Of a stretch of 64,000 nt of DNA, positions 35,915 to 47,296 are shown piece after piece. A model generated the notes under the pieces. That model did no database searches. It saw only the letters and a program-made list of their open reading frames with translations, and was not told the origin of the DNA. The stretch is from the NCBI GenBank assembly GCA_018907035.1, contig JACCIC010000004.1, positions 3,280,001-3,344,000 of the forward strand. The letters are read 5' to 3'. Origin of the DNA: Sycobia sp. Sy_11 (Eukaryota; Arthropoda; Insecta; Hymenoptera; Epichrysomallidae). The position numbers and the translations under genes were made by a program. The stretch's first letter is position 1. Each line of letters opens with the position of its first letter.

Positions 35915-36719
35915 ACTATAACTGTCACACGCATACGTGATTTAACCCGTGAATCTAAATATTATCGAAGCAAGTGGGGACGGAAAAATTCTCTCGGCGA
36001 GATTAATAAACAAATGTCGAGAGAACTTTATAATAATAGGAAAAAAATCACAAACCATCCCATGCTACAACGCCGACAATATTCAACCCAACGATAATAG
36101 ACCTTGGCGCCTTCCGATTGTCACTCGTAGCTGAGTTTCAGCGGCTTTTCTAAATTCGGTCACACCAAATTCATCAATATTTTCTTCACTAAATAAAACT
36201 AGCCGCATAGACTCGGGATTCGCCAAAAATTAAATAATAGGTACGCGTTTAAACAGCCGACTATCATAGATCTATAAAAATCATTCGACCTTTACAATAC
36301 ATGTACGTACGTTAAAACTTTTATCCCATATCAAAGCTCGCTGACTATACCAAAAATATTTTTATTCTTTCTCCGTATTTTTTGTTTTCCGTTTTTTTTC
36401 TAACTTCTGAAATTTGTATTTACCTATACAAATTTTAAAATAACACGTAAAGATGATTCTACTCTGTACGTGTTACATCGCCCTTACAGATACCGTATGG
36501 CTTAGGCATCTATGCGCTCTAATATGTGGGAAGAAGGAAGGAAAAACTAGGAAAGGAAATAATACAATTTATATTAATATTTTAAATAACACAAAAAAGA
36601 TATATTAATGCAACAAGATCAAACAAAAGCAAACAAAGGAGATATCTTACAGCAATAACAAAAAAACTTAACAAATCAAAAATATATGTTGATTCCCTGT
36701 TGTTTTACAGTGGCGGCGA
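35516..36719. other. unassigned sequence with (GA)n
   Basis: A (GA)n microsatellite lies at 35871-35913. Stretches near 35640-35720 and 36080-36130 contain TGGCGCC and have higher GC, but no paired repeats or coding motifs confirm an element. Confidence 0.45.
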
Positions 36720-37344
36720 GAGAGAATTAAATAATACCCGAGGCTGTAAGGTTCAATCTCCTTTAAGAAACCAAGGTGTCTTCCGCAGTAGCTTATGGAC
36801 ACAGTCGTCCTCTTTTGTGATGATGGAGTGTCCACAGATAAAGCACCTGTGATGTCGGTCCTGTCGTCTACTTGCTTCCCAGACGTAATACGACCGGAAG
36901 TCTTTTATCGGGGATAATGGTGGCATTTTTTAATTTTGGACGCTTTAGATACCCTTGGTGGAACATATCAGTCTTGTTCTGAAGAATTAGCCGCTTATTT
37001 ACGGCTAATACAGCGGAATCCTTAAGGGAGGGGAATGCTGCACTGTGCTCCTTCATCTTTTCCCGGCGCTGCCGACGTTAGCTCAGGAGATCTTGTCGAG
37101 CTTTGCCTGACTTGTCGAAGTCGTTGACCTACTGAGCAACGACGAGACTTACCTTTTTCCGACCACTGAAACTGTCTCCGAACTCTTCCCAGAGGTCAAG
37201 GACTCGATTTTCCACCTTATTGATAATATCAGTCTTGGCTTTATACTCTGCCAAGACTACCAACACACGTAACTCTAATGTGCAAAAGCGGAGTGAGCCT
37301 TGGCGGAAGTGCTCTTGAAGGTTCATCGTAATCTGTATGAGCAA
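36720..37344 (-). pseudogene. unrecognised decayed coding sequence
   Basis: The minus strand keeps coding-like stretches in more than one frame: KTDIINKVENRVLDLWEEFG (about 37180-37240), EKMKEHSAAFPSLKDSAVLA (about 37010-37070), and at about 36790-36860 CFICGHSIITKEDDCVH, a small CxxC...CxH motif. GC is higher than the flanks. It may be a retroelement gag or a captured gene fragment. I cannot name it, and in-frame stops show it is broken. Confidence 0.35.
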
Positions 37345-38295
37345 ACGATCTACAGATAATTCTTTAGTTAGAAGTTGGAAACATAGTTAGCACATTGATG
37401 TTAAAGAAAAACTAGTCTAAATCCCAATTCTAAACTTAAATACTGTTATGGAATATACTAAAAAAATTAAACATTACAAAAATCTACTTTTCTAACATAT
37501 AAGATCAATCTTTTGACAACCACCGAATTGTAATAAAATAATTAGCTTACACTCACTGATGGCAAATTTTAAAGGAGGCCAATTCGAGAATGTTTAAATA
37601 TATTCAAAAGCTTCGAATCAACTAAAGTACTCTCTCTTAGAAAAAAATGCTCGAACCGTTAGGTGAGGTGAAGTATTTTCCATTTATGTAACTCACAATA
37701 CAATTCGGATGAAGTCTGATCTAACTCAATGACAATATTCAATGATATTGCTTGTTAAAAGCAAGGTTTCATTTAAACTTTTTATTAGATATGTACGGTA
37801 TAATAAATGTGGATTATTCCTGTTTGTGTAAAGAATTTACATAGATAGCTAAACATCTCATTCTAGATGTTAATTTAATGTGTCAATTCCTTTAAGGCAA
37901 CATTTGAAACATGCAAATAATGATCATGATAACAATTAAATGACATGTGCTAAATTTAAAGAATTATGCAGAAACTGCAAAACTAACGATAAGTATAGTC
38001 ATCGACAAGAGATTCCACTGTTCATTATAAATATAATTCACACGTAGACTGAACTCTACAGATTATTCCTAAATATTAAAGACGCGCAAAGTAAAGTATG
38101 CGCAAGGTGCAAGAAAACGTAAATTTAATCTAATAAAATATGGCAAAGGTAACATTGAAAAAATAATGACTGAAGTATTGAAACCTATAATAAATTTCAG
38201 CAAATTCATATATCAGAGATAGAAGGGAAGGATTTATAATTTAAACTTTCAAAATCGAATGAAACATTATCGTTTCCATTTTATACGATAAAGAA
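37345..38295. other. AT-rich gap with no recognised feature
   Basis: No coding or repeat signal I can support. Confidence 0.45.
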
Positions 38296-38299
38296 TCGA

Positions 38300-38680
38300 T
38301 AAACTATTGATGGAATATTCTATCAAATAAAATTGATTCAATAAGCATTGTGAGATAAACGACTAGTGTTTGAGATCAGTCATGAGACATTAATTTTCCA
38401 TCATAACAATGCTCGGCCACGCGTGCATTATTGTGTCAAAAAGTATATGAAAATCTGTGAATAAAGAATACTGTACCGCTTCAAAGTATAAACCTCATCC
38501 CTTCTGACTACCGTTTCTTTTGGTCAATGTACGATACATTCACTTGAGTACGCATCAACATTTAAATGCAACAAAATTTGGCTTGATGCATTCACGATCT
38601 CAAAAGACCAGGAATATTTATGTAACTGAAACCATAAATTGCCTAAATTATAGCCAAAAACCTTAATTAGCGGTTGGCAA
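38300..38680 (+). mobile_element. mariner transposase fragment, C-terminal half
   Basis: In mixed frames the plus strand gives FHHNNARPRVH (compare HHDNARPHV), then LIPSDYRFFWSM (compare LAPSDYHLFRSM), then WLDAFTISKDQEYLC and HKLPKL, the usual mariner C-terminal order. It has no visible terminal repeats and is an old fragment. Confidence 0.65.
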
Positions 38681-39391
38681 TATAAGCAATAATATATTAT
38701 TATTTTTTTATTGAAATAAAGTCAAAATTTTCATCGAAAATAAGAACATTTAAAGTTAGAAACCCAATATATATATTAAATAACGAAGTAAGATTCGAAG
38801 TATTTGAGTATTTTCTACTACTTGAACAGAAAACAAAAACATTTCATTCAACTTTAAATTTCAAGTTCAAGAATTCAATTACACTGATCCCTCCTACTAT
38901 CTTAGGATAGTAAAATAGATACGTATTTAGATTAAAAAATTATAGAAATTCTTGAAAAGTATAAAAGGTTTAGCTGGTTTCTATATTCAAACCTTTTGTA
39001 GAAATATAAATTTTTGCAAGTTAGAGTAAACCAGATCACAACTAAAAAGGAGCTATTTTTTAAAGTATAATCCTTCAAATAAGAAGGCAGTTGAATACTT
39101 CGATATCTTCAAAGATGAAGGTAGACTGTATTAAGAAATCCAAAGATAATGAGAAGCTTACTCAAAGTAAAAAAAGAGACATTATTTCAGTCTTTGGTGG
39201 AAACAAACCCTGAATTCAATATGGATAGTATATGTTATGTAAAGAGACTAGGGAGAAGGAGTCATCATTTTCAAAATTAAAAAATGCTATATTAAAGATT
39301 CAATTGCTGATATGTAGTGGCGTCTGACGTGCAAGCGAGAAAGTCAGCAGAATAGAAGGCAGCGATGACGAGGCTATATTCAGACCGAATG
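38681..39391. other. AT-rich gap with no recognised feature
   Basis: Nothing supported. The last 100 bases have higher GC and lead into the tandem duplication. Confidence 0.45.
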
Positions 39392-40013
39392 CTTTTCTTG
39401 GAGAATGAACGGGTAAGAGATTCGAGATTGACCTTAACCTGTTCAGGCACATTGCTATAAATGAACCTAAGACATTAATTATATTTGAAGGGTAGTAAGT
39501 TATCTGACCCTGAAAATGTGGCAGAAGATAGTAGACAGGCCTTTATACCTTGACAGGAGTATTAGCCAAAACTTCCTATAGGAAGTTTACTACCTCCAAA
39601 AAAAAGATTTTATGCCTCGTGCCCAACATATCATTCGGTAACTTTGAGTCTCATCGTATTCTCGCCTCCTCTGCACCTTCCACGATTTTCGTTGGTTAAT
39701 TTTTCTTTTCTTGGAGAATGAACGAGTAAGAGATTCGAGATTGACCTTAACCTGTTCAGGCACATTGCTATAAATGAACCTAAGATATTAATTATATTTG
39801 GAGGGTAGTAAGTTATCTGACCCTGAAAATGTGGCAGAAGATAGTAGACATGCCTTTATACCCTGACAGGAGTATTAGCCAAAACTTCCTATAGGAAGTT
39901 TACTACCTCCAAAAAAAAGATTTTATGCCTCGTGCCCAACATATCATTCGGTAACTTTGAGTCTCATCGTATTCTCGCCTCCTCTGCACCTTCCACGATT
40001 TTCGTTGGTTAAT
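39392..40013. repeat. tandem duplication of a 313-bp unit, nearly identical
   Basis: Unit 1 starts CTTTTCTTGGAGAATGAACG at 39392 and unit 2 with the same bases at 39705. Both end TTCGTTGGTTAAT, at 39700 and 40013. I find five substitutions between them. Each unit contains the perfect palindrome AACTTCCTATAGGAAGTT. The unit resembles no element I know. Confidence 0.95.
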
Positions 40014-40224
40014 GCGTATTAAAGGTATAGCAATAGGTAATAGGAAATACATCATATTACGGAGATAGAAAGAAAGACTCTGGAAGACCATATCCGTCAT
40101 TCATGTTATGGGGACAATGATGATATCTTTAAGTCTTCAACAGTCTGCTATTCTCCTCTGGACAATTCCCGGAGACTCGTTATCTATACGAGGAGACTGT
40201 ATAAATATGAAAGTATTTACTGGA

Positions 40225-40560
40225 TTCGTATCTCTAATAGCCAATGATAACCTAATTTGATTTAGTCAGGAGCATAAATACCAAAAATGATTGACCAACA
40301 AGTCGAATCGGAAATCTAGCTAATCTAATGTTATATACATAATGCACATTCCTAATAGCCGATGCTAACCTAGTTCTACCTAATGTCAAGCCTAAACGCC
40401 AAGACTGGTTGATCTTCATCTTGAATCGTCAATCTTGCATAATTATTTGAAGATATATATTTGATCTGCGTTCTTCAAAGACTTAATTTGACGTAATAAC
40501 GACCATAAGTACCAAAACTATTGACCGTTACCTTGAATTAGGATCCTAAATTAAACCGAA
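40225..40560. repeat. diverged tandem repeat, about 119-bp period
   Basis: CTAATAGCCAATGATAACCTA near 40235 and CTAATAGCCGATGCTAACCTA near 40354 begin two units that share AAGCATAAA/CCAA(A/G)A(A/C)T-TTGA blocks. A third unit near 40470-40560 has AGTACCAAAACTATTGACCG and CCTTGAAT. Confidence 0.55.
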
Positions 40561-40609
40561 ATTGACTCCTAAACATTGATTGTAAAACTATATCGATTCT
40601 GTAATACAA

Positions 40610-40975
40610 TTCTGTGTGTTTGATGAGGCCAGAGTGGTTTGGTGTATTTCGAGTTATTAAAACTAGGAAAAATATAATGTTCGCTACCGACAATAAATGA
40701 TTCATTTGAATTCTGCATTGATCAAAAAACGAACAAAGTGGGCCAAAAGATACGACAAGGTAATTTTGTACAATGACAATGTACCTGCACACAAAGAATA
40801 ACCGATTCAAGATAGAATCAAAGAACTTGGCAGAGAGTTGCTATCTCATCCGCCGTATTTACCAGACTTGACTCCTTTCCACTGCTATTTGTTTACATTA
40901 ATAGGATATACATTAACTGTGCAGCACTTCGATCACTACGAGAAGATCCAAAATTGGGTGTCTGATTAGTTTTCT
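40610..40975 (+). mobile_element. mariner transposase fragment, C-terminal half
   Basis: The plus strand reads KKRTKWAKRYDKVILYNDN then VPAHKE, PPYLPDLTPFHCYLF, and HFDHYEKIQNWVSD. These match the second and third aspartate blocks and the tail of a mariner. The fragment runs up to the start of the foldback element at about 40974, which may have been inserted into it. Confidence 0.75.
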
Positions 40976-41918
40976 TAAAAAGGTAACGAGAAGTTTTAAA
41001 TTTCGAGGACTTGAAGAATCCGCCTGTATAAAAATTTTTTTTATTATGTTGCACGCATGCCCTTGAAGTACGATAACATTTTCAGCAATATTCATTGATT
41101 ACTTTTTAAATGGCAGCCGCTAACATTAGACGTGTTTTTTGAGCTCGGCGATTTTCGTTTGTCAAACCTTTTTCGGTATTGGCGATCCAGAATACCTCAA
41201 CTGGGACGATTGAGCCTTAGTTTTGACATGATATCCGTAAACCCATTTTTGTTACCTGTTATAACACGTTTTAATAGTTTTGCATCGTTATTAACTTCAT
41301 TTAGCGACTCCTGAGCAACTTCTATTCGCCGCTGTTTTTGTTCGAAATTCAACAATTTTGGGACAAATTTTGCTAAAACACGTTTCATATTCAAAACATT
41401 CGAAAAAATTCCATGGCATGAGCCAACTGATATGCCAACATCATCAGCGACTTCTCTGATTGTGATTCGGCGATCATTCATAACCATTTCTTTCACTTTT
41501 TTTCACGATTTCATCGGTTGTTGATGTACTTGGGCGTCCGGCTCGTTCGTCATCATCAATGTTTTCGCGGCCACCTTCGAAACGCTTATACCACTCTTAA
41601 ATCCTTGCTTTACTCATAGCAGACTCACCATATGCCTTTGTTACCATTTTACAAACTTCACTAAACTTTATTTCATTTTTTACGCAAAATCGAATACAAA
41701 TTCTTTACTCCATTTTTTTCACAAACGAAAATCGCCGAGCTCGAAAAAACATGTCTAACGTTAACGGTTGCCACTTAAAAAGTAAGCAATGAATATTTCT
41801 GAAAATTTTACAGTACTTCAGAAACATGCGTGCCAACATAATAAAAAAATTGTTATACAGGCGGATTCTCCAAACCCACGAAATTTAAAAATTCTCATTA
41901 CTTTTTGAACACACCTCG
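40974..41918 (-). mobile_element. mariner-derived foldback element with long inverted ends, copy 2
   Basis: The right end ACACACCTCG at 41918 is followed by TA. The left end is damaged (TTCTTAAAAAGGTAACGAGAAG) but the inner inverted repeat is clear over about 190 bp. Between the ends is a minus-strand transposase N-terminal part (EMVMNDRRITIREVADDVGI, NFEQKQRRIEVAQESLNEVN, 41300-41490) that stops at a damaged TG(D)... block near 41230. The catalytic part is missing, as in the copy at 3598-4490. Confidence 0.85.
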
Positions 41919-42950
41919 TATACTTATGTATTGAAGAGAGAGACTATGGAACATTAAGGCTTAGCGTGTATACGACTCTCGTATTCTGCATACATACCGC
42001 ATCTTCTTATATACTTACTTTAGGTTATTTCAATAAACTCCGCTTTCTTTCGTATAATTATATTCATTGATTTATACCAATGACTTTTCGATGTTCCAAT
42101 AGTACTACTTTACATGCTAAGAATCAGGTATAATTTATTCTAATTTTTCCATAATGTTATATGTGAACTCATTCTTTGACAGAATGAATATCGGTTAAGA
42201 TTTAAAAATAATTCTCCTTTCTGCTTCACATTTTTCTTTTAATGTTTTTCTTTGAACATAATTCCTTTAATTACTTTTATACATATTAAAAATATTTAAA
42301 TTATAAGTTCCTATATTTTCTCCTTTGATATTTTTGAGTAAGTTATTTTTTTATGAAATTAAATAATTTGAGATTAGAGTGTTGCCACCATTAGGCTCAG
42401 TAGACCTATACGCTGAGACTGTAACGCTGCTACACATACGGAATACGTGTCAGCCGTAAGCAGAACGCCGTACAGCCATCCTTGCTAATATACCCCACGT
42501 TGTCATCCTGTGTATATACGCCGTAATAAATAGCAGAGCATCATCTTATAGCATCGAATAATAACAATATCAGCGAAGGTGTAGACGATAGCAAACGATA
42601 AACAAATTTAAATATTGCTGCACTTGGACACGAATATTTTTTCTTTTGGTATTATTTCGAAATGAACTACGGCATAATAAGTAAGTCTTTTATATCCAAT
42701 TTTTACTGGTAATGAAAATATCCATCGTATGCTGGAGCACGATATTAAATAAAAATAAAAATAGCTACCAAGAATGTACAAATAATATCGTATTAAAATT
42801 AAGAGAAAACTTATATTTCTAAAAGAAATAGGTGCTTGTATGTGAAATATTTATTGAAATGTTATACTATATTTTATAAAATATTATATCATACCATATA
42901 AGAAAAATGAATAAATGTGATATAATTTTTAGCTTTATAGTGATTAAATA
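41919..42950. other. AT-rich gap with a short GC-richer patch
   Basis: At about 42380-42500 the GC is higher (TTGCCACCATTAGGCTCAG onward) without any coding or repeat signal I recognise. Confidence 0.4.
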
Positions 42951-42952
42951 GA

Positions 42953-43150
42953 GCCCTACGATGGCCCGATCGTGAGAGCAAAGGAGTAGTAATTTGGTGA
43001 TCCGAGTTCAAATTCCGGTCTCGGCCGATTGACACAAGCACTGCTGTAATAATTTACATGTGCTTTATTTACAAATACGTCATTGATCTCCGTTGCTGAT
43101 TAGCACCGGTATTTGGAAGCATAAATAGAGCAGCGTTAAATAGCATGAAA
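42953..43150 (+). repeat. tRNA-derived SINE
   Basis: The head resembles a tRNA with polymerase III promoter boxes: a box A-like TGGCCCGATCGTGAG at about 42962-42976 and box B GAGTTCAAATTCC at 43003-43015. The intact-tRNA arms CCGGTCTCGG follow. A non-tRNA body runs to TTAAATAGCATG near 43146. It is not a functional tRNA, because the acceptor stem does not close and no CCA-compatible end is seen. Confidence 0.7.
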
Positions 43151-43520
43151 AAAATAATATTGATTAAATACAATTATAGTAATTAAAAACAAATTAAATA
43201 CATAATGTAATAAAAAAGATATTAAATAAAAATTTTTTTTATAAAAGAACTATTTCTTTTAATAACTTTAATCGTTAGATGAGCGGCATTTTGGAATGCT
43301 GGTTGCTCTAAAAATGGGTAAATAAGTTATATCTTATCATAAATTGATCATGGGGAAAGGACCGATCATGAATAAAATCAATCGCTTTGCGGTCTGAAAG
43401 GATGAAGCATATATTAAATGGCCTCAGTTCAAATAAATTTGATGTATTAACATGTATTAAAGCTAAAATATAAGATTATGGGCGACACGCTTAATGAAAC
43501 GATTATTCCGTTTTCAAATA
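43151..43520. other. AT-rich gap with no recognised feature
   Basis: Nothing supported. Confidence 0.45.
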
Positions 43521-44805
43521 TTAGGTTATCAAATATCTCCCTTCCGAGTTTTGCTCTTCATTCAATGCTTTATAAAAAGTGTTACAGTGGTCGGATTTAC
43601 TTCAAATATGCGCCGTTTTGTTCGATAATCTGTTTCCATCTATACGACAACTTCATAATACCCCTCTCATAGAAACCCCTCTCCTTATTTGCAAAGAACT
43701 CGGACAGCCACTTATCACAGGCCTCTTTTGGGTCCAACTTTACACCACCAAGGGCGTTCGACATCGACAGGAACAGGTGGTAATCACTTGGCGCTATATC
43801 CGAGCTATATGGTGGATGCGATAAAACCTCCCATCCGAACTCCCGTAGTTTCTGACGAGTCATTAATGAAGTGCTTGGTCTGGCGTTGTCCTGGTGGATC
43901 ACTACACCCTACCTGTTCGCCAATTGTGAACGCTTTTGGTCAATAGCCTGCTTTAATCGGTCCAGTTGTTAACAGCAGATGGTAGAATTAAGCGTTTGGC
44001 CATATGGGAGCAGCACATAGTGGATGATTTCCTTCCAATTCCACCAAACACACAGCAAAACCTTCCTGCCCGTCAATCCCGGCTTGGCCACTGTTTGGAA
44101 CGGTCCACAGGCCTTGGACTACGATCGTTTTCGCTTGATATTATCGTATGTGATCTATTTGTCGTCGCCAGTCACCATCCGCTTCAAAAATGGGTCGAAT
44201 TCGTTCCATTTCAGCGGCACATCGCAGGCGTTGATTCGGTCCAGAAGGTTTTTTTGCGCCAAATCATGCGGCACCCAAACATCAAGCTTTTTTTGTATTC
44301 AGCCTTCTGCAAATGGTTTAAAATGGTTTGGTGACTAACTCTCATCTCCTGGGCGATGTCACGAGATGCCGCATGCCGGTCTAACTCGATAAATTCCATG
44401 ATTTGATCGGTATTCGTCGTCACAGGTCTTCCGTCGGCTGGCTTATCAATGATGATGTTTTCACCGGCTCTGAATCGTCGAAACCATTCCTCTGCGGTTC
44501 GAAGTGATAGCGTGCCTTTCCCCAAAACACCATTAATCTCACAAAACGTTTCTCTAGCGGATTTGCCTTTGACGAAGGAAAACTTTAAAATAGCGCGAAT
44601 TTCGGCGTTAGTGAACTCCATGCTTACACATCTATAACTTTTGAACGCAATATCCAAACTAATCATGCATAGCGTTGTTTTATATGTTATGCCAAGACCT
44701 TTCAAATGATGTATAGTACTGCCAGATACGAGCTCTGTAGCACTTTGTACATAGCCGCGAAATTCATTAGACAAAAAGGCGGAAGGGAGATATTTGACAA
44801 CCTAA
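43521..44805 (-). mobile_element. mariner element, copy 8, full length with TA duplications
   Basis: The element is 1285 bp, flanked by TA at 43519-43520 and 44806-44807. Ends are TTAGGTTATCAAATATCTCC and, inverted, TTAGGTTGTCAAATATCTCC. It belongs to the same family as the copy at the left edge of the window. Confidence 0.95.
43597..44621 (-). pseudogene. mariner transposase, broken
   Basis: It starts at the ATG at 44621 (MEFTNAEIRAIL), in an open frame that continues through EEWFRRFRAGEN and SHQTILNHLQ. The frame is lost at a 7-T run on the plus strand (44288-44294), at the same codon as in the copy at the left edge. Farther down, HQDNARPSTS and PPYSSDIAPSDYHLF (second and third aspartates) are open at 43902-43597, ending IEQNGAYLK. 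The middle has other shifts. Confidence 0.9.
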
Positions 44806-46445
44806 TAAAATAAAATAGCGGATTCAAATTTGTGGTCTCTAAAATCGAAGACACTTCATAATACTGAAATTAATATATTCAAGGCAGATCTTTAGTAATG
44901 AGATTGTCAATTAGATTTTATAAATATAATTGAATATTGAAAATGGCGGATACAAAATTCAGAATTTATATTGCATATTTTCCGTTATACTGGTTAATCA
45001 TTTTAAATTTAGAAACTTTAATGACAGAATCATAATTAGAAATCCGAAAAATATAAGATAACCTTCATTGGATTAAGGAAAACATTATTTTTGAAACAAT
45101 ATATTAGTTTACGTCTCTTCATCTTCTCTATCTTCTATCTCTCTAGATTTCGTTCTTCTTTCTCTGACTCTGCTCTACTTTTTCTCAGCTCGGTGGTCGG
45201 TAGCAGAGTGTCTGCACCGCGCATCTCCGATTTCACAACGAGAAGGAGAGGGGAAGGGGGTACGACGATGGCCGACAGCAGTCGGAACGCTGTGGACGCA
45301 ATGCTCGCAGCGCGAATATAGCATTTTGCTAATTTTCCAAACTAAGAGTAATTTGTTTCCATCAATCGAAATAATACACCAACTATAATACAAACATACC
45401 ACGTACGCGACAACATACTAACATATGTGCATACTCGCTGCACATCACTATACGTGTACGTAATGTTTCATTATTCTTATTACTAATCATCTTATTTTTA
45501 TAATATTATCACAAATTTCCAATGAAGAGTTCGATACATGAACTTAATTTATTCCTAATTCAAGAGCTCCATATTTATTTAATTAAGTACTCTAGGAATG
45601 TTAAGAATATTTAATTCTTGAATGTTATAGCGTGGTACATAGTTTACATAATTGTCGGTATAACTTAGATGTATCCCTTTCGCTAGAATTTCTAGAATAA
45701 TTTTTGAAAAACTAAATTTAATTTCTTACCTTTAAATGTTATATACGTTATAATTACTTCGGAAGGCATCTTTTTATTTATTTACTCTATGATAAAAAAG
45801 CCTTTTAAATATAAGTTGATTCGACTTTCATACATGTATATAACTAAGACAATAATATAACAAAATTTTTCATTCACTTTTTTTTATACTGTTATTTATA
45901 ACAAAAATTTATTTATAACAAAAATTTACTACTTAATGCATAAGTTTTTATAAATTTTAATCCACTTATCGATTATGTACATAAATACAATACTCCAAAT
46001 TCTATCCTATTGCAAAACGTTGTAGAATATAAATCTTATTTATTTACTAATTTTGTATATCTTGTAGTTATAATTTAGAAAACGTATAACTGTTTAACTT
46101 TTTAATTTTTGGTTTATATTACTATTTAAATTTTTAATATTTGAAACAATCAATTTCCACTTTCTGTTCCTACAATATTATATAAGTAAAAAATATTAAA
46201 AATAAATTTTTTAAACTAATTACGGAATATCCATTTTAGCACAAAATCATGACTCAATTTGAAATTTCTACAATGGAAGAAAGGAAAGTCTTGATTTTTT
46301 GCAGAATAAAAAATTCGTCTGCATTATGAAGCTGGCATTGGAGCTTAGGTCTGAAATGTATACTGATGCTGGTGCGTAGATTAGATATTATTTGGCTTAG
46401 CCTCTGTATGATTCAAACGAAAACAGCAACGTCGTATTGAACAGA
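44806..46445. other. AT-rich intergenic sequence with a GC-rich island
   Basis: A GC-rich island at about 45175-45320, with GGTCGGTAGCAGAGTGTCTG and a short ATG frame of 18 codons at 45268, stands out in AT-rich surroundings. It could be a promoter-proximal region or an element remnant. No splice partner or motif decides it. Confidence 0.4.
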
Positions 46446-46449
46446 AGAA

Positions 46450-46800
46450 TACAGCTATATCAAATTAATAAATATTTTTTTCTTTGGTCTTACAATCCAA
46501 TCAAACCAATCGAAAACAATACGTAACAATATCAATACATATCTACATTAACATTAATACATCAATACACAAAAATAATAAAAATAAAAATTTAATTAAA
46601 AATTATAATGACAGTCAGACTGTCCTTGTATACAGTCATCCCCGTACTAATCTGAAAATAAAATATTAGCTGAAAAAATTTTGTTAGTAAAGTGCAATCT
46701 GACTGTCCCAACACCCTTACCTAATTGAAGATCCAGTCCAACGTTTCGAGCTCGCTACGGCTCCTCATCAGGGACTGGTGAGCTATATCTATATATATTT
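46450..46800 (-). mobile_element. Penelope-like element, single pLTR with hammerhead
   Basis: From CAAATTAATAAATATTTTTT at 46463 the sequence follows the left pLTR of the PLE at 61061: GGTCTTACAATCCAATC, GACAGTCAGACTGTCC (46610-46625), AAAATATTAGCTGAAAAAAT, TAGTAAAGTGCAATCTGACT, CCTAATTGAAG and the hammerhead. No coding part follows; at about 46790 the sequence changes completely. Confidence 0.85.
46733..46778 (-). ncRNA. hammerhead ribozyme (type I, short helix III) in a PLE pLTR
   Basis: On the minus strand: CCAGTCC, CTGATGA, a stem-loop with GAGC and GCTC, GAAAC, GTT, then GGACTGG. CUGAUGA and GAAA are the conserved hammerhead core. CCAGUCC and GGACUGG form a perfect 7-bp helix I, and cleavage is expected after GUU. 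Helix III is only AC/GU, and ACGU is self-complementary, as reported for PLE hammerheads that act as dimers. Activity is inferred, not shown. Confidence 0.8.
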
Positions 46801-46802
46801 AT

Positions 46803-46871
46803 TGCCTACGTCACAGCTCGTGACGTAGGCACATGCGCACACTAATTTATGCTGACGTAGCTGTGACGTCG
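46803..46871. promoter_or_regulatory. inverted repeat and cluster of TGACGT half-sites
   Basis: TGCCTACGTCAC and GTGACGTAGGCA form a perfect 12-bp inverted repeat around AGCTC. TGACGT occurs at 46821-46826, 46853-46858 and 46864-46869, with ACGTCA at 46808-46813. TGACGT is the CREB/ATF half-site. The cluster is about 2.1 kb upstream of the wapl start. A role is only suggested by spacing and number. Confidence 0.3.
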
Positions 46872-46989
46872 TGTTAGCGCGTTAGTGTAGGAGTTGATCC
46901 TATTGAGGACGCATGTTCCCGGCGCTCCAAAATCATCGAGCCTTTCGTATATGGCATCGGCAATCTCTTCTTATTATCTCTCGTATAAT

Positions 46990-47165
46990 ATTTAAAATAA
47001 TATTTTAAGTATAAACGCTTATTTTGAATTAAAAAAATAGTTTACTCCATATATACTCTGTACTATCTTAACGTTCAGGACTGTCATTTTTGCTTTGATG
47101 CAGCGGTGCCCTCGTAGATCTGGTGAACGTATTCTTAGCGAATAATATGCGATATTAGTAGCAGA
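46990..47165. repeat. diverged direct repeat, copy 1
   Basis: It shares ordered blocks with 47725-47890: ATATTTTAAGT, TTTACTCCATATA/TTTAATTCATATA, CTTTGTACTATC-like, TGCCATTTTTG-like, GCCCTCGTAGA. It lies 5' of wapl and its nature is unknown. Confidence 0.55.
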
Positions 47166-47257
47166 GAGAAGAACTAAAACAATGACAACCATGAACATTA
47201 TAGGAGTGCGCAAAAGCATTGCTTAGATTGGTAAAATTTTGAAGTTCTTTAAAAATT

Positions 47258-47262
<5 letters not shown>

Positions 47263-47294
<32 letters not shown>
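47263..47294. repeat. poly(A) tract
   Basis: 32 A in a row. No retroelement body is seen beside it. Confidence 0.97.

Positions 47295-47296
<2 letters not shown>

Noticed and set aside
42962..43030. Functional tRNA gene
   Set aside because: Box A and box B are there, but the acceptor stem does not close and the tail is a SINE body.
45268..45321. Short ATG frame in the GC-rich island as a first exon of wapl
   Set aside because: No GT donor in phase with 48999, and the wapl start there already matches the family N-terminus.
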